From JADCGM01 sp943370355 (GTDB taxonomy: Bacteria > Pseudomonadota > Alphaproteobacteria > Sphingomonadales > Sphingomonadaceae), in contig CALRQP020000003.1 in NCBI GenBank assembly GCA_943370355.1, forward strand, positions 62,001-126,000: DNA of 64,000 nt, in the 5' to 3' direction. Positions 1-8,392 of the stretch are shown here, in pieces. Numbering within the stretch: position 1 is the first letter of the stretch; each line of letters starts with the position of its first letter. Below the pieces are notes generated by a model. The model made no database searches, was not told the DNA's origin, and saw only the letters and a program-made list of their open reading frames with translations. The position numbers were made by a program, and so were the translations under genes.

Positions 1-182
1 TCCGGCGCGGCCCCTGCAAGGCCCGGCGAGGCATGATGTTCGGCGAGCCAGTAGCGGTGATAGCCGAGCCGGTCGGCAGCGCGGGCAAGGTCGATGCTGT
101 TGCGCAGCGCGTCGCCGCCGCTGGCGCCGCGCGGGATCGGCGACTGGTCGAGAACGGAGATGCGCAGGGTCATGCCCTGCAT
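1..182 (-). CDS. LLM-class flavin-dependent oxidoreductase, N-terminal part (cut by window edge)
   Basis: Only the first ~60 codons are in the window; the gene continues beyond base 1. The reading gives a start followed by TLRISVLDQSPIPRG and then RLGYHRYWLAEHH. The ISVLDQSP strand and the YxRYWLAEHH segment are the N-terminal signature of luciferase-like (LLM) FMN/F420-type monooxygenases, which fold as TIM barrels in the cytoplasm. ATG codons at 182 and 173 are in frame; neither has a convincing ribosome site, so the start is uncertain by three codons. It is transcribed divergently from the transglutaminase-like gene at 253. The substrate cannot be inferred from this fragment. Confidence 0.8.
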   Translation of the reverse strand, partial: MQGMTLRISVLDQSPIPRGASGGDALRNSIDLARAADRLGYHRYWLAEHHASPGLAGAAP

Positions 183-252
183 ATCGGGCGCGCCCGCGCC
201 TTGCGCAACCGGCCGTCACGGAACCGCCACGGTCGCCGCGCGATATAGCGCC

Positions 253-1041
253 ATGATCATCGATGTCCGCGCGACGCTTGCCTATCGCTATCCCGAGTCG
301 AACCAGACCATCCTCCGGCTGCAGGCCGCGCGGAGCGCCGACCAGCGCGTGCTGAGCGAAAGCCTCGACAGCGGCGAGGCGCGGCTCCGCGAAGATGCCG
401 CCGACGGCGAGCGCTTGCTGCGCGGCTGGTTGCCGGCCGGCGAGTTGCGCGTGACCTACACGGCGTCGGTCGACAATGGCAGCCGGCCGCTGCTGCATGC
501 GGGCGCGGAGCAGCAGAGCTGGGCGAGCCTGCCGCTCGACGTCCACCCCTATCTACTGCCGAGCCGCTACTGCCCGTCCGACAAATTCCTGCGCTTTGCC
601 GCGCGCGAATTCGGCACGTTGCGCGGCGGCGCGGCGGTGCTGTCGATCCTCGACTGGATGCACGCGCATGTCGACTATGTCGCAGGTGTCAGCGATTCCG
701 AATCGACGGCCGAACATACCTTCGTCGACCGGGCCGGGGTCTGCCGCGATTTCGCGCATCTGGCGATCACGCTGGTGCGTGCCGCTGGCATCCCGGCGCG
801 CATCGTCGCCGCTTATGCCGACAAGCTCGATCCGCCGGATTTCCATGCGGTCGTCGAGGTCTGGCTGTCGGGCAGCTGGTGGCTCGTCGATCCGACGCGG
901 CTCGCGCAGGTCGAGGGGCTGGTGCGCATCGCCAGTGGCCGCGATGCTGCCGATATCGCGTTCCTGACCACATCGGGCCCCGTCGAACTCATTGAAATGT
1001 CTGTAACCGCGCAAGCCCAGAATGCGCGTGCCGCTGCCTGA
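253..1041 (+). CDS. Transglutaminase-like cysteine peptidase family protein
   Basis: A 262-residue cytoplasmic-type protein. The N-terminal ~100 residues form a beta-rich segment typical of bacterial transglutaminase-like proteins. The C-terminal half carries the Cys-His-Asp triad: C164 in GVCRDFAHLA, H198 in DFHAVVEVW and D213 in WWLVDPTRLA. Family members act as peptidases, amidases or protein cross-linkers; no substrate is evident here. I chose the ATG at 253 because upstream in-frame codons read as low-complexity Arg/Ala sequence and overlap the divergent gene's promoter region. It lies just upstream of the hslVU promoter, and its last codons abut that promoter's -35 element. Confidence 0.85.
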   Translation: MIIDVRATLAYRYPESNQTILRLQAARSADQRVLSESLDSGEARLREDAADGERLLRGWLPAGELRVTYTASVDNGSRPLLHAGAEQQSWASLPLDVHPYLLPSRYCPSDKFLRFAAREFGTLRGGAAVLSILDWMHAHVDYVAGVSDSESTAEHTFVDRAGVCRDFAHLAITLVRAAGIPARIVAAYADKLDPPDFHAVVEVWLSGSWWLVDPTRLAQVEGLVRIASGRDAADIAFLTTSGPVELIEMSVTAQAQNARAAA

Positions 1042-1070
1042 TTTGAACCGGCGAACGCGCATCCTATATT
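1042..1070 (+). promoter_or_regulatory. Heat-shock (sigma-32/RpoH type) promoter of hslVU
   Basis: TTTG at 1042-1045, exactly 17 bases, then CCTATATTCG beginning at 1063. This matches the published alphaproteobacterial heat-shock promoter consensus CTTG-N17/18-CYTATNTNNG at all fixed positions except the first base of the -35. It lies 38 bases upstream of the hslV start, and HslVU is a classical RpoH target. Transcription would start near 1075. The call rests on reading the motif, not on a genome-wide model. Confidence 0.6.
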
Positions 1071-1091
1071 CGTGAGACATATCCTCTCACG
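1071..1091 (+). promoter_or_regulatory. Perfect inverted repeat in the hslVU leader
   Basis: CGTGAGA (1071-1077), 7 bases, then TCTCACG (1085-1091) form a perfect 7-bp stem just downstream of the heat-shock -10 element. E. coli hslVU mRNA also begins with a stem-loop reported to stabilise the transcript. This hairpin may play the same role, or may be an operator overlapping the start site. Confidence 0.45.
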
Positions 1092-1107
1092 AAAGATTAT
1101 TCCGCAG

Positions 1108-1659
1108 ATGTCAGAACTCCCCACGTGGCACGGCACGACGATCCTGTCGGTGCGCAAGGGCGGCAAGGTCGTCGTGGCCGGCGACGGCCAGGTGTCGCTC
1201 GGCCAGACCATCATCAAGGCCAATGCGCGCAAGGTGCGGCGGCTCGGCGACGGCAGCGTGATCGGCGGTTTCGCCGGCGCGACCGCTGACGCCTTCACTT
1301 TGTTCGACCGGCTCGAACAGAAGCTCGAACGCTATCCCGGCCAGCTCATGCGTGCCGCCGTCGAGCTCGCCAAGGACTGGCGCACCGATCGTTACCTGCG
1401 CCGGCTTGAGGCAATGATGGCGGTCGCCGACAAGGATGTGACACTGATCCTGACCGGCACCGGCGATGTGCTGGAGCCCGTCGACGGCATCGCCGCGATC
1501 GGCTCGGGCGGCAATTATGCGCTCGCGGCCGCGCGCGCGCTGCTCGACTCGGACAAAAGCGCTGAAGAGATAGCCCGGCGCGCGATGCAGATCGCTGCCG
1601 ATGTCTGCGTCTACACCAACGAAAATGTCACCCTTGAAAGCCTGGAGGCCGCGAAGTGA
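1108..1659 (+). CDS. hslV: ATP-dependent protease peptidase subunit HslV
   Basis: HslV (ClpQ) is the proteolytic double-hexamer ring of the HslUV heat-shock protease in the cytoplasm. The 183-residue reading from ATG 1108 has a short propeptide MSELPTWHG followed by TTILSVRK; the first of those threonines (T10) becomes the N-terminal catalytic Thr after self-cleavage. GDGQVSLGQ and the GSGGNYALAAARAL segment are family signatures. An in-frame start at 1072 is possible but would lie in the promoter/leader hairpin. No strong Shine-Dalgarno is visible before 1108. The stop overlaps the hslU start (GTGA), so both subunits are translationally coupled. Regulation is probably by RpoH (see 1042-1070). 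Confidence 0.95.
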   Translation: MSELPTWHGTTILSVRKGGKVVVAGDGQVSLGQTIIKANARKVRRLGDGSVIGGFAGATADAFTLFDRLEQKLERYPGQLMRAAVELAKDWRTDRYLRRLEAMMAVADKDVTLILTGTGDVLEPVDGIAAIGSGGNYALAAARALLDSDKSAEEIARRAMQIAADVCVYTNENVTLESLEAAK

Positions 1660-2996
1660 ACGACGCGACGCCCATCGATACGCTGAATGCCGTCCCCGTT
1701 GGCCTGACTCCCAAGGCCGTGGTCGCGGCACTTGATCGCCACATCGTCGGCCAGCGCGACGCCAAGCGCGCCGTGGCGGTGGCGCTGCGCAACCGCTGGC
1801 GGCGGCAGCAACTCGACGCCGACCTGCGCGACGAGGTCAATCCGAAGAACATCCTGATGATCGGGCCGACCGGCTGCGGCAAGACCGAGATTTCGCGGCG
1901 GCTGGCGCGGCTTGCCGAGGCACCGTTCCTGAAGATCGAGGCGACCAAATTTACCGAGGTCGGCTATGTCGGCCGCGACGTCGATTCGATCATCCGCGAC
2001 CTTGTCGAGGAGTCGATCCGGCTGGTGCGCGAGCAGAAGCGCGCCGGGGTCAAGGACGCGGCCGAAGCTGCTGCCGAAGCGCGACTGCTCGATGCGTTGG
2101 TCGGCAAGGATTCGTCCGAATCGACGCGTGGCAATTTCCGCGAGCGGTTCCACTCCGGAAAGCTTGCCGGGCGCGAAGTCGAAGTCGAGGTTGAGGATTC
2201 GGGCAATCCGATGCCCTTCGAGATGCCGGGCATGCAGCCGGGGCAGGTCGGCATGATCAACCTCTCCGACATGTTCGGCAAGGCGATGGGCGGGCGCACC
2301 AAGAAGCGCAAAATGCCCGTCGAGCAGGCCTGGGAGGTGCTCGTCGCCGAGGAGTCGGACAAAAGGCTCGATCAGGAGGAAGTCACTCGCGAAGCGGTCC
2401 GCTCCGCCGAGCAGAATGGCATCGTGTTCCTCGACGAGATCGACAAGATCGCGGTCAGCGACATTCGCGGCGGCTCAGTGAGCCGCGAAGGCGTGCAGCG
2501 CGACCTGCTGCCGCTCATCGAAGGCACGACTGTCGCGACCAAATATGGACCGGTAAAGACCGACCATATCCTGTTCATCGCGAGCGGTGCCTTCCATGTC
2601 TCGAAGCCCAGCGACCTGCTGCCCGAGCTTCAGGGCCGGCTGCCGATCCGCGTCGAACTTAAGGGCCTCGACCGCGAGGACTTCCGTCGCATCCTGACCG
2701 ACACCGAGGCGTCGCTGATCCGCCAATATAAGGCGCTGATCGGTACTGAAGGCGTCACGCTCGACTTCACTGACGACGGCATCGACGCGATCGCCAAGAC
2801 CGCCGCCGATGTGAACGACCGCATCGAAAATATCGGCGCGCGGCGGCTCCAGACGGTGATGGAGAAGCTGCTCGAGGATGTGAGCTTCGATGCTTCGGAG
2901 AGCGCGGGTACGACGGTGACGGTGGACGCCGCCTATGTTGGCCGCCAGCTCGATGCGATCGTCAAGGACAACGACCTGTCGAAGTTCATCCTGTAG
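1656..2996 (+). CDS. hslU: ATP-dependent protease ATPase subunit HslU
   Basis: HslU (ClpY) is the AAA+ unfoldase that feeds proteins into HslV. Of 446 residues, the Walker A is GPTGCGKTE (about residues 70-78), the Walker B is in IVFLDEIDKIA, and the sensor/arginine region is IGARRLQTVMEKLLED. The extreme C-terminus DLSKFIL is the tail that docks into HslV and opens its pore. The start is a GTG overlapping the hslV stop by 4 bp. The variable I domain lies between residues ~110 and 240. It ends 9 bp before the convergent oxidoreductase gene's stop. Confidence 0.97.
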   Translation: MNDATPIDTLNAVPVGLTPKAVVAALDRHIVGQRDAKRAVAVALRNRWRRQQLDADLRDEVNPKNILMIGPTGCGKTEISRRLARLAEAPFLKIEATKFTEVGYVGRDVDSIIRDLVEESIRLVREQKRAGVKDAAEAAAEARLLDALVGKDSSESTRGNFRERFHSGKLAGREVEVEVEDSGNPMPFEMPGMQPGQVGMINLSDMFGKAMGGRTKKRKMPVEQAWEVLVAEESDKRLDQEEVTREAVRSAEQNGIVFLDEIDKIAVSDIRGGSVSREGVQRDLLPLIEGTTVATKYGPVKTDHILFIASGAFHVSKPSDLLPELQGRLPIRVELKGLDREDFRRILTDTEASLIRQYKALIGTEGVTLDFTDDGIDAIAKTAADVNDRIENIGARRLQTVMEKLLEDVSFDASESAGTTVTVDAAYVGRQLDAIVKDNDLSKFIL

Positions 2997-3005
2997 GGGA
3001 GTGCG

Positions 3006-5105
3006 CTACTCCGCCGCGACGAGCTCCGCGGCCAGTTCGACCTCGACCGGCACGCCGTTGAGCACGGCGTTGCCGCTCAAGGGATCGATCGCGGCACCAT
3101 CGGTCAGGTCGTTGATGCTCACGCCGGGCTTCTCGCGCGCGACCGACAGGCGGACGCCGCTGCGGCCGTGCCCGAAGCCGTGCGGCAGCGACACGACGCC
3201 GGGCATGACATCGTCGCTGACCTCGGCGGCGACGGTCACCGCACCGATGCGCGAGCGGATCGTCACGAGCGCCCCGTCGGATATGCCGCGCCCCGCCGCA
3301 TCATCGGGATGGATCATCAGCGTGCAGCGGTCCGGCCCTTTGAGCAGGCGGCGGCTGTTGTGCAGCCAGCTGTTGTTGTTGCGGACATGGCGGCGGCCGA
3401 TGAGGCGCAGGCCCTCGGTAGGCGTTTCGGCCATTGCAGCTGCCAGCCGGTCAAGATCGGCGACGAGCACCGGCGGCGCGCAGGCGATGCGCTTGTCGGC
3501 GGTCTGCAGCCGGCCGGGGATCATCCCGGCCTCCAGCGCGCCGAGATCGAGCCCATGCGGATGCGCCTCCACTTCGGCCAGCGTCAGCCCGCGCGGCGAA
3601 TGGCGCAGCATCGCGTCGAGCGCTTCCCGCGGATGGCGGATGTTCGGCATCGACTCGCCGCGCCGTGCCGCAATCGCGCGCGCAAGTTCGGCGACGATCT
3701 CCCAATCGGCCTTGGCGCCCTCGGTCATCGGCAATGTCGCAGGCGAGTAATTGGCGAAGTTGCGGACCGCCATCGGGCCCAGCAGCATCGGATAATGGTC
3801 CTTCTCGAGCGGTCCGCAGGGCGGCAGGATGTAATGCGCGTGCCGCGTCGTCGCGGTCACATACATGTCGACCGAAACCATGAGCTCCAGCGACTCCAGC
3901 GCCGCATCGAGCGCGCCGCCGTCGGGCACCGACAGCACGGGATTGCCTGCGACGGTGAACAATGCGCGGATTTGCCCGTCGCCGGGCGTTGCGATCTCCT
4001 CGGCCAGACACACCGCCGGGAATTCGCCGAGCAATTCGGGGTGGCCCGACACGCGGCTGTGGAAACGCCCCTGTGTGCCCGGTCCGGAGGAGCCGACGAT
4101 ATCGACGGCCGGCCGCGTGAACATCGGCCCGCCCTCGCGGTCGAGATTGCCGGTCGCAATGTTGATCAGGTTGATCAGCCAGTGATTGAGCGAGCCGAAC
4201 GCCGACACCGACACGCCGATGCGGCCATAAACGGCAGCGGGCTGGCCGCTACCCAACTGCGCCGCGAGGTCGCGGATCGTCGCGGCGGCAATTCCGCAAT
4301 GCGCAGCGCACGATTCGACATCGAACTGCCGCAGCGTGTCCCACGCGGCGTCCCAGTCGCCGAGCATCGGCGTGAGACGGCCAGGATTGACCAGCCCCGC
4401 CTCGTCGAGCGCGAGCAGCAACCCGACGAGCAGTGCGCTGTCGGTGCCCGGCTGCACGAAATAATGTTCGTCGGCGATTTTCGCCGTTTCGGTGCGGCGT
4501 GGATCGATGACAACGAGCTTCCCGCCGCGCGCCTGCAGCGCCTCGATACGCTTCTTGACGTCGGGCACCGTCCAGACGCTGCCGTTCGACGCAAGCGGAT
4601 TGCCGCCGATGATGATCATCAGCATCGTCCGGTCGATATCGGGTACGGGAAACAGCGCATTGTGGCCGTACATCAGCATCTGCACGAGCTGGTGCGGCAC
4701 CTGGTCGACAGTCGAGGCGGAAAAGATGCCCTTGGTACCGAGTACCTTGCGGAGCAGCGGCATCTGAGTCGAGGTCGCATAATTATGGGCGTTGGGATTG
4801 CCGATGTAGAGGCTCGCCGTACCGCTGCCGCTGCGGACCGCCGCAACCCGCTCGGCGATCTCGGCATAGGCCTGCTCCCAGCCGATCGGCACCCAGTCGC
4901 TCCCCATCCGTTTCACCGGAGTGCGCAGCCGGTCGGGATCGTCCTGCAGATCAGCGAGCGCCGTCGCCTTGGGGCAAATATGGCCACGCGACAGCGGGTT
5001 GGCGGCGTCACCCTTGATGCTCAGCACCTTGCGGCCTTCGACTTCGACGACCACACCGCAATTGGCTTCGCAGATATGGCAGGTACGGTAATGCGTCGTC
5101 GGCAT
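3006..5105 (-). CDS. Molybdopterin-dependent oxidoreductase (DMSO reductase superfamily)
   Basis: A 699-residue bis-MGD type molybdoenzyme. The N-terminal 4Fe-4S binding set C9-x2-C12-x3-C16-x27-C44, followed by K46, is complete. The catalytic domain and the C-terminal molydopterin dinucleotide-binding beta-barrel (from about residue 570, LIGRRHVRNNNSWL and onward) follow. There is no Tat signal, so it is probably cytoplasmic. Where formate dehydrogenases and nitrate reductases have a Cys/Sec ligand to molybdenum, I read S-A-S-T-V-D-Q-V-P-H (residues 129-137) with no Cys. The ligand might be Ser or Asp, and the substrate is unknown. It stands alone, without electron-transfer partner or maturation genes nearby. 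Database labels such as formate dehydrogenase would be over-specific. Confidence 0.85.
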   Translation of the reverse strand: MPTTHYRTCHICEANCGVVVEVEGRKVLSIKGDAANPLSRGHICPKATALADLQDDPDRLRTPVKRMGSDWVPIGWEQAYAEIAERVAAVRSGSGTASLYIGNPNAHNYATSTQMPLLRKVLGTKGIFSASTVDQVPHQLVQMLMYGHNALFPVPDIDRTMLMIIIGGNPLASNGSVWTVPDVKKRIEALQARGGKLVVIDPRRTETAKIADEHYFVQPGTDSALLVGLLLALDEAGLVNPGRLTPMLGDWDAAWDTLRQFDVESCAAHCGIAAATIRDLAAQLGSGQPAAVYGRIGVSVSAFGSLNHWLINLINIATGNLDREGGPMFTRPAVDIVGSSGPGTQGRFHSRVSGHPELLGEFPAVCLAEEIATPGDGQIRALFTVAGNPVLSVPDGGALDAALESLELMVSVDMYVTATTRHAHYILPPCGPLEKDHYPMLLGPMAVRNFANYSPATLPMTEGAKADWEIVAELARAIAARRGESMPNIRHPREALDAMLRHSPRGLTLAEVEAHPHGLDLGALEAGMIPGRLQTADKRIACAPPVLVADLDRLAAAMAETPTEGLRLIGRRHVRNNNSWLHNSRRLLKGPDRCTLMIHPDDAAGRGISDGALVTIRSRIGAVTVAAEVSDDVMPGVVSLPHGFGHGRSGVRLSVAREKPGVSINDLTDGAAIDPLSGNAVLNGVPVEVELAAELVAAE

Positions 5106-5181
5106 GGTCGGCCCTCCGGTTTCCGCGAGCCTACGCCCGGGCGCGGCAGCGTGCTAGCTTGCGGAGAAGAGAGGGAGACGC

Positions 5182-5865
5182 ATGAGCGAAACCGTAAAGA
5201 TCAAGGCTGCCGACGGGCATGAGTTCGACGCCTATGTTGCGCGGCCGAGCGGAGAGGGACGGCCACGCGGGCTCGTCGTTCTGCAGGAGATTTTTGGCGT
5301 CAATCCGCACATTCGCGCCGTTGCTGACGGCTATGCGGCGGATGGTTTCCTCGCCGTCGCCCCGGCCTTGTTCGACCGGCTCGAGACCGGCGCTGAGATG
5401 GACTACAGCCCCGAATCGATCCAGCGCGGCGCGGGCATGGCGATGAAGCTCGGCGGCGATGCGATGAAGGATGTCGCAGCCGCAATCCGCTGGCTGCGCG
5501 CCGAGACGGGGAGCAACCCGGCCGTCGTCGGCTATTGCTTCGGCGGGACGCTCGCCTGGCTGTCCGCGACGATGCTCGGCGATGACACGCCCGCCGCCGC
5601 CGTGCCTTATTATGGCGGCCAGATCGTCAAATTCGCCGATACGCCGCCAAATTGCCCCGTCGAAATGCATTTCGGCGAATATGACGGCCATATCCCGATG
5701 AGCGACGTCGAGGCGATCAAGGCCAAGCGCCCCGAGGTCACCGTGCATGTCTATCCGGCGGGCCATGGCTTCAACTGCACCGAGCGGGCCGATTACGACC
5801 CCGCCTCGGCGAAACTCGCGCGCGAGCGTACGCTCGCCTTCCTCAAGCTCCACATGCCGCGCTGA
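5182..5865 (+). CDS. Dienelactone hydrolase family protein
   Basis: A 227-residue alpha/beta hydrolase. It shows the dienelactone hydrolase arrangement: E36 in LQEIFGVNPHIR, nucleophile C119 in VGYCFGG, an acidic residue in FGEYDGHIP, and the catalytic His in YPAGHGF. The Cys nucleophile with the E36-containing motif separates it from serine esterases. The family opens dienelactones in aromatic-ring degradation, but many members act on other lactones or esters. A GA-rich ribosome site (AGAGAGGGAGA) precedes the ATG. The acyl-CoA ligase gene starts one base after its stop, so the two are co-transcribed and possibly act in the same catabolic route. It is divergent from the molybdoenzyme gene. 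Confidence 0.9.
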   Translation: MSETVKIKAADGHEFDAYVARPSGEGRPRGLVVLQEIFGVNPHIRAVADGYAADGFLAVAPALFDRLETGAEMDYSPESIQRGAGMAMKLGGDAMKDVAAAIRWLRAETGSNPAVVGYCFGGTLAWLSATMLGDDTPAAAVPYYGGQIVKFADTPPNCPVEMHFGEYDGHIPMSDVEAIKAKRPEVTVHVYPAGHGFNCTERADYDPASAKLARERTLAFLKLHMPR

Positions 5866-5866
5866 T

Positions 5867-7381
5867 ATGCATCCCTTTCACCACGCCGCCGCGACGCCTG
5901 ACAAGCCTGCGATCATCATCGCCGACAGCGGCGAAACGCTGAGCTATGCCGGGCTCGAAGCTGCCTCCAACCGCGTTGCGCAGCTGGTGCGTGCGCATGG
6001 CTTGAAGCGCGGCGATGTCGTCGCCATCCTGCTCGAAAATTGCGTCGATTATCTGCCGCTCTGCTGGGGCGCGCAGCGCGCCGGGCTGATCTTCACCTGC
6101 CTGTCGACGCGGCTCGGCGTCGAGGAGGCGCGCTATATCGTCGAGGATTCGGACGCGAAGATCATCTTTGCTGGTGCATCATTAGCCAAGGTCGCTGCCG
6201 AACTCGCCGCGCCGGTCGCACGCTATGCGATCGGCGGTGCAATCCCGGGCTATGACGATTTCGCCGCAGCCGTCGCGCGCCAGCCGGCCGAACCGATTTC
6301 CGACCAATCACCAGGCCGCGACATGCTCTATTCGTCGGGAACGACGGGGCGGCCGAAGGGCGTCGCGGGCAAGCTGCCCGAGGGCGAGATCGACACGCCC
6401 GATCCGCTGCTCGGCCTCGTCACGCTGCTTTACGGTTTCAACCGCGATACCATCTATCTGAGCCCCGCGCCGCTCTATCATGCCGCGCCGCTGCGTTATT
6501 GCATGGCGATCCACAAGGCCGGCGGCACCGTTGTCGTCATGCGCAAGTTCGATCCCGAAGCCTATCTGGCGCTGGTCGAGAAATATCAGGTTACTGCGAG
6601 CCAGCTCGTCCCGACGATGTTCGTGAAGATGTTGAAGCTGCCCGCCGACGTCCGAACCAAATATGACCTGTCGTCACTGAAGACCGCGATCCATGCCGCC
6701 GCGCCATGCCCGGTCGAGGTCAAGCGGCAGATGATCGACTGGTGGGGGCCGGTGATCTACGAATATTATTCGGCAACCGAAGGCGCTGGATTCACCGCGA
6801 TCAGTCCGCAGGAATGGCTGGCGAAACCCGGCTCTGTCGGCAAGGCGCTGCTCGGGCAGATCCGCATCATCGACGAGGACGAGAATATCCTGCCCGCCGG
6901 CCGGGAAGGCCGCGTCTTCTTCCACGGCGGCGGCGATTTCCAATATCATAATGACGCCGAGAAAACCGCGAGCGTGCGCACCGCACACGGCGCGACCTTC
7001 GGGGACATCGGCTATGTCGATGCGGACGGTTTCCTCTACCTGACCGACCGCGCTGCCTACATGCTGATCTCGGGCGGCGTGAACGTCTATCCGCAGGAGA
7101 CCGAGGACGTGCTGGTCATGCACCCCAAGGTCGCCGATGTCGCGGTGTTCGGCGTGCCGCATGAGGAACTTGGCGAAGCGGTCAAGGCCGTCGTCCAACC
7201 GCGCGACTGGGCGGACGCGGGGCCTGCGCTCGAGGCCGAACTCATCGCCTTCGTCCGCGAGCGGCTGAGCCCGATCAAATGCCCGAAGTCGGTCGATTTC
7301 GAGCAGGCGCTTCCCCGCCACGAGACGGGGAAGCTCTACAAGCGACTGCTCAAGGACCGCTACTGGCCGAAGGCAGTCTAG
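5867..7381 (+). CDS. AMP-binding acyl-CoA ligase/synthetase
   Basis: 504 residues, ANL superfamily. The adenylation motif SSGTTGRPKG, the YEYYSATEG motif, the hinge-region TDRAAYMLISGGVNVYP and the C-terminal catalytic Lys in RHETGKLYKR are all present. It should activate a carboxylic acid to acyl-AMP and then to acyl-CoA in the cytoplasm. Substrate is unknown; similar sphingomonad enzymes are annotated for fatty or aromatic acids. The ATG at 5867 lies one base after the dienelactone hydrolase stop. Its TAG shares the tetranucleotide CTAG with the stop codon of the convergent PEP-CTERM gene. Confidence 0.92.
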   Translation: MHPFHHAAATPDKPAIIIADSGETLSYAGLEAASNRVAQLVRAHGLKRGDVVAILLENCVDYLPLCWGAQRAGLIFTCLSTRLGVEEARYIVEDSDAKIIFAGASLAKVAAELAAPVARYAIGGAIPGYDDFAAAVARQPAEPISDQSPGRDMLYSSGTTGRPKGVAGKLPEGEIDTPDPLLGLVTLLYGFNRDTIYLSPAPLYHAAPLRYCMAIHKAGGTVVVMRKFDPEAYLALVEKYQVTASQLVPTMFVKMLKLPADVRTKYDLSSLKTAIHAAAPCPVEVKRQMIDWWGPVIYEYYSATEGAGFTAISPQEWLAKPGSVGKALLGQIRIIDEDENILPAGREGRVFFHGGGDFQYHNDAEKTASVRTAHGATFGDIGYVDADGFLYLTDRAAYMLISGGVNVYPQETEDVLVMHPKVADVAVFGVPHEELGEAVKAVVQPRDWADAGPALEAELIAFVRERLSPIKCPKSVDFEQALPRHETGKLYKRLLKDRYWPKAV

Positions 7382-8091
7382 CCGCGTTTGCGGCGGGCGG
7401 CTGCGACACCGGCAAGTCCGAAGCCGAGCAGCGCCAGTGCGGCTGGCTCCGGCGCATCGGTTGGGCCTTCGTCGATCCCGTCGATCGAGGAGATGGTCAG
7501 ATTGTCGATTGCGCCGCCGAACTTGTCGAAGCTCGTCTCCGCATAAATGTAGAGACGGACATTGCCCGATCCGGTGCCCGCATAGGTGAAATTGGCCATC
7601 GTGAAGGGGTTGCTTGGCGTGCCCGACCAGTCGGCCGGATCGTAGAGATAGCTGGCGATCGTCTCGAAATTCTCATCGATCACATTGAAGCGAAGATAGT
7701 CGCCCACGCCGCTTGCCTGGCTCGCGTTTGCCCACACGGCAGCAGCGCCCTCAAACGATACATTGTAATTGGTGCCGAGCAGATTGGCGGCGACCCCGTC
7801 CGCCATCAGCATCGCATTGGTGCCGGCGGCCCCGCCACCCTGATAACCATAGAACATCGGTGCCCAGTCGCCGGTGCCGCTGCGATCGACGGCATGCACG
7901 GCGTTGAGGCCGCCGGATATCCAGCCGTCAAGATTGCCGACCGCACCGACGATGAGGCCGGTGTCGGCCTGATTGCCGTAAAATGGGGCGCTATAGCTGT
8001 TGAAGGTGTCATTGAAGAACACGGCCGCGCCTGCAACCTGTGCGAGTGCGAGCATCGCGGTGGCAGCGGCAGCCCTGAACATATAACGCAT
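7378..8091 (-). CDS. PEP-CTERM sorting domain-containing protein
   Basis: A 237-residue exported protein. The signal peptide reads MRYMFRAAAATAMLALA followed by an Ala-rich cleavage region near AGAA. The C-terminus has the exosortase tag: DAPEPAALALL, a short hydrophobic helix, then the basic tail ARRKRG. Such proteins are processed by an exosortase and often end up in the extracellular matrix. The middle is beta-rich and has no recognised enzyme motif. I chose ATG 8091 (not the upstream in-frame 8175) because AGGGG sits 8 bases before it, the signal peptide starts there, and the sigma-54 promoter would place the transcript start downstream of 8175. No exosortase gene is in the window. Confidence 0.9.
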   Translation of the reverse strand: MRYMFRAAAATAMLALAQVAGAAVFFNDTFNSYSAPFYGNQADTGLIVGAVGNLDGWISGGLNAVHAVDRSGTGDWAPMFYGYQGGGAAGTNAMLMADGVAANLLGTNYNVSFEGAAAVWANASQASGVGDYLRFNVIDENFETIASYLYDPADWSGTPSNPFTMANFTYAGTGSGNVRLYIYAETSFDKFGGAIDNLTISSIDGIDEGPTDAPEPAALALLGFGLAGVAAARRKRG

Positions 8092-8392
8092 TAATTTTAC
8101 CCCTGAATTTCCATCGATCCCTACTGCAATACCCGTGCCCTTTTGTAAGCCACTCAAATATCTGGATTTGTACACAATCTACGCGCGAGAGTGTAAAGAA
8201 TTCCGACACTTCCGGCTCAGAGCGCTGCCGCTGCAAGACCTTTCGATAGCCGCCCTCCGGGCATTCCAGCCTTCGAGGTTGCACGGTTCGGTCAGTCGCA
8301 ATTGGGGCGTATCGCCCGCAGGAAGCACAGGTTGCGTAGGCGCGCGCGCCGGGTCACGTTCCCGCAACGATTTTCAACCGGGGGACAGGATC
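8092..8392. other. Divergent intergenic region between PEP-CTERM and MAPEG genes
   Basis: 301 bases without a gene. It holds the sigma-54-type promoter for the minus-strand PEP-CTERM gene (8125-8140) and, at 8380-8391, the strong ribosome site GGGGGACAGGA for the MAPEG gene. I saw no convincing sigma-70 promoter, RNA or repeat in the remainder. Confidence 0.5.
8125..8140 (-). promoter_or_regulatory. Sigma-54 (RpoN) type promoter of the PEP-CTERM gene
   Basis: On the minus strand the sequence reads GGGCACGGGTATTGCA. Against the sigma-54 consensus TGGCACR-N4-TTGCW it matches every fixed base except the first, with the required GG and GC doublets 10 bases apart. The transcript would start near 8114, giving a leader of about 23 bases with the AGGGG ribosome site. 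RpoN-dependent control by the PrsK/PrsR pair is known for PEP-CTERM genes in other proteobacteria; no activator gene is in this window. Confidence 0.65.

Noticed and set aside
3168..5222. Long plus-strand frame opposite the molybdoenzyme
   Set aside because: Composition is typical of antisense of GC-rich coding DNA; the minus-strand protein has complete Fe-S and cofactor motifs.
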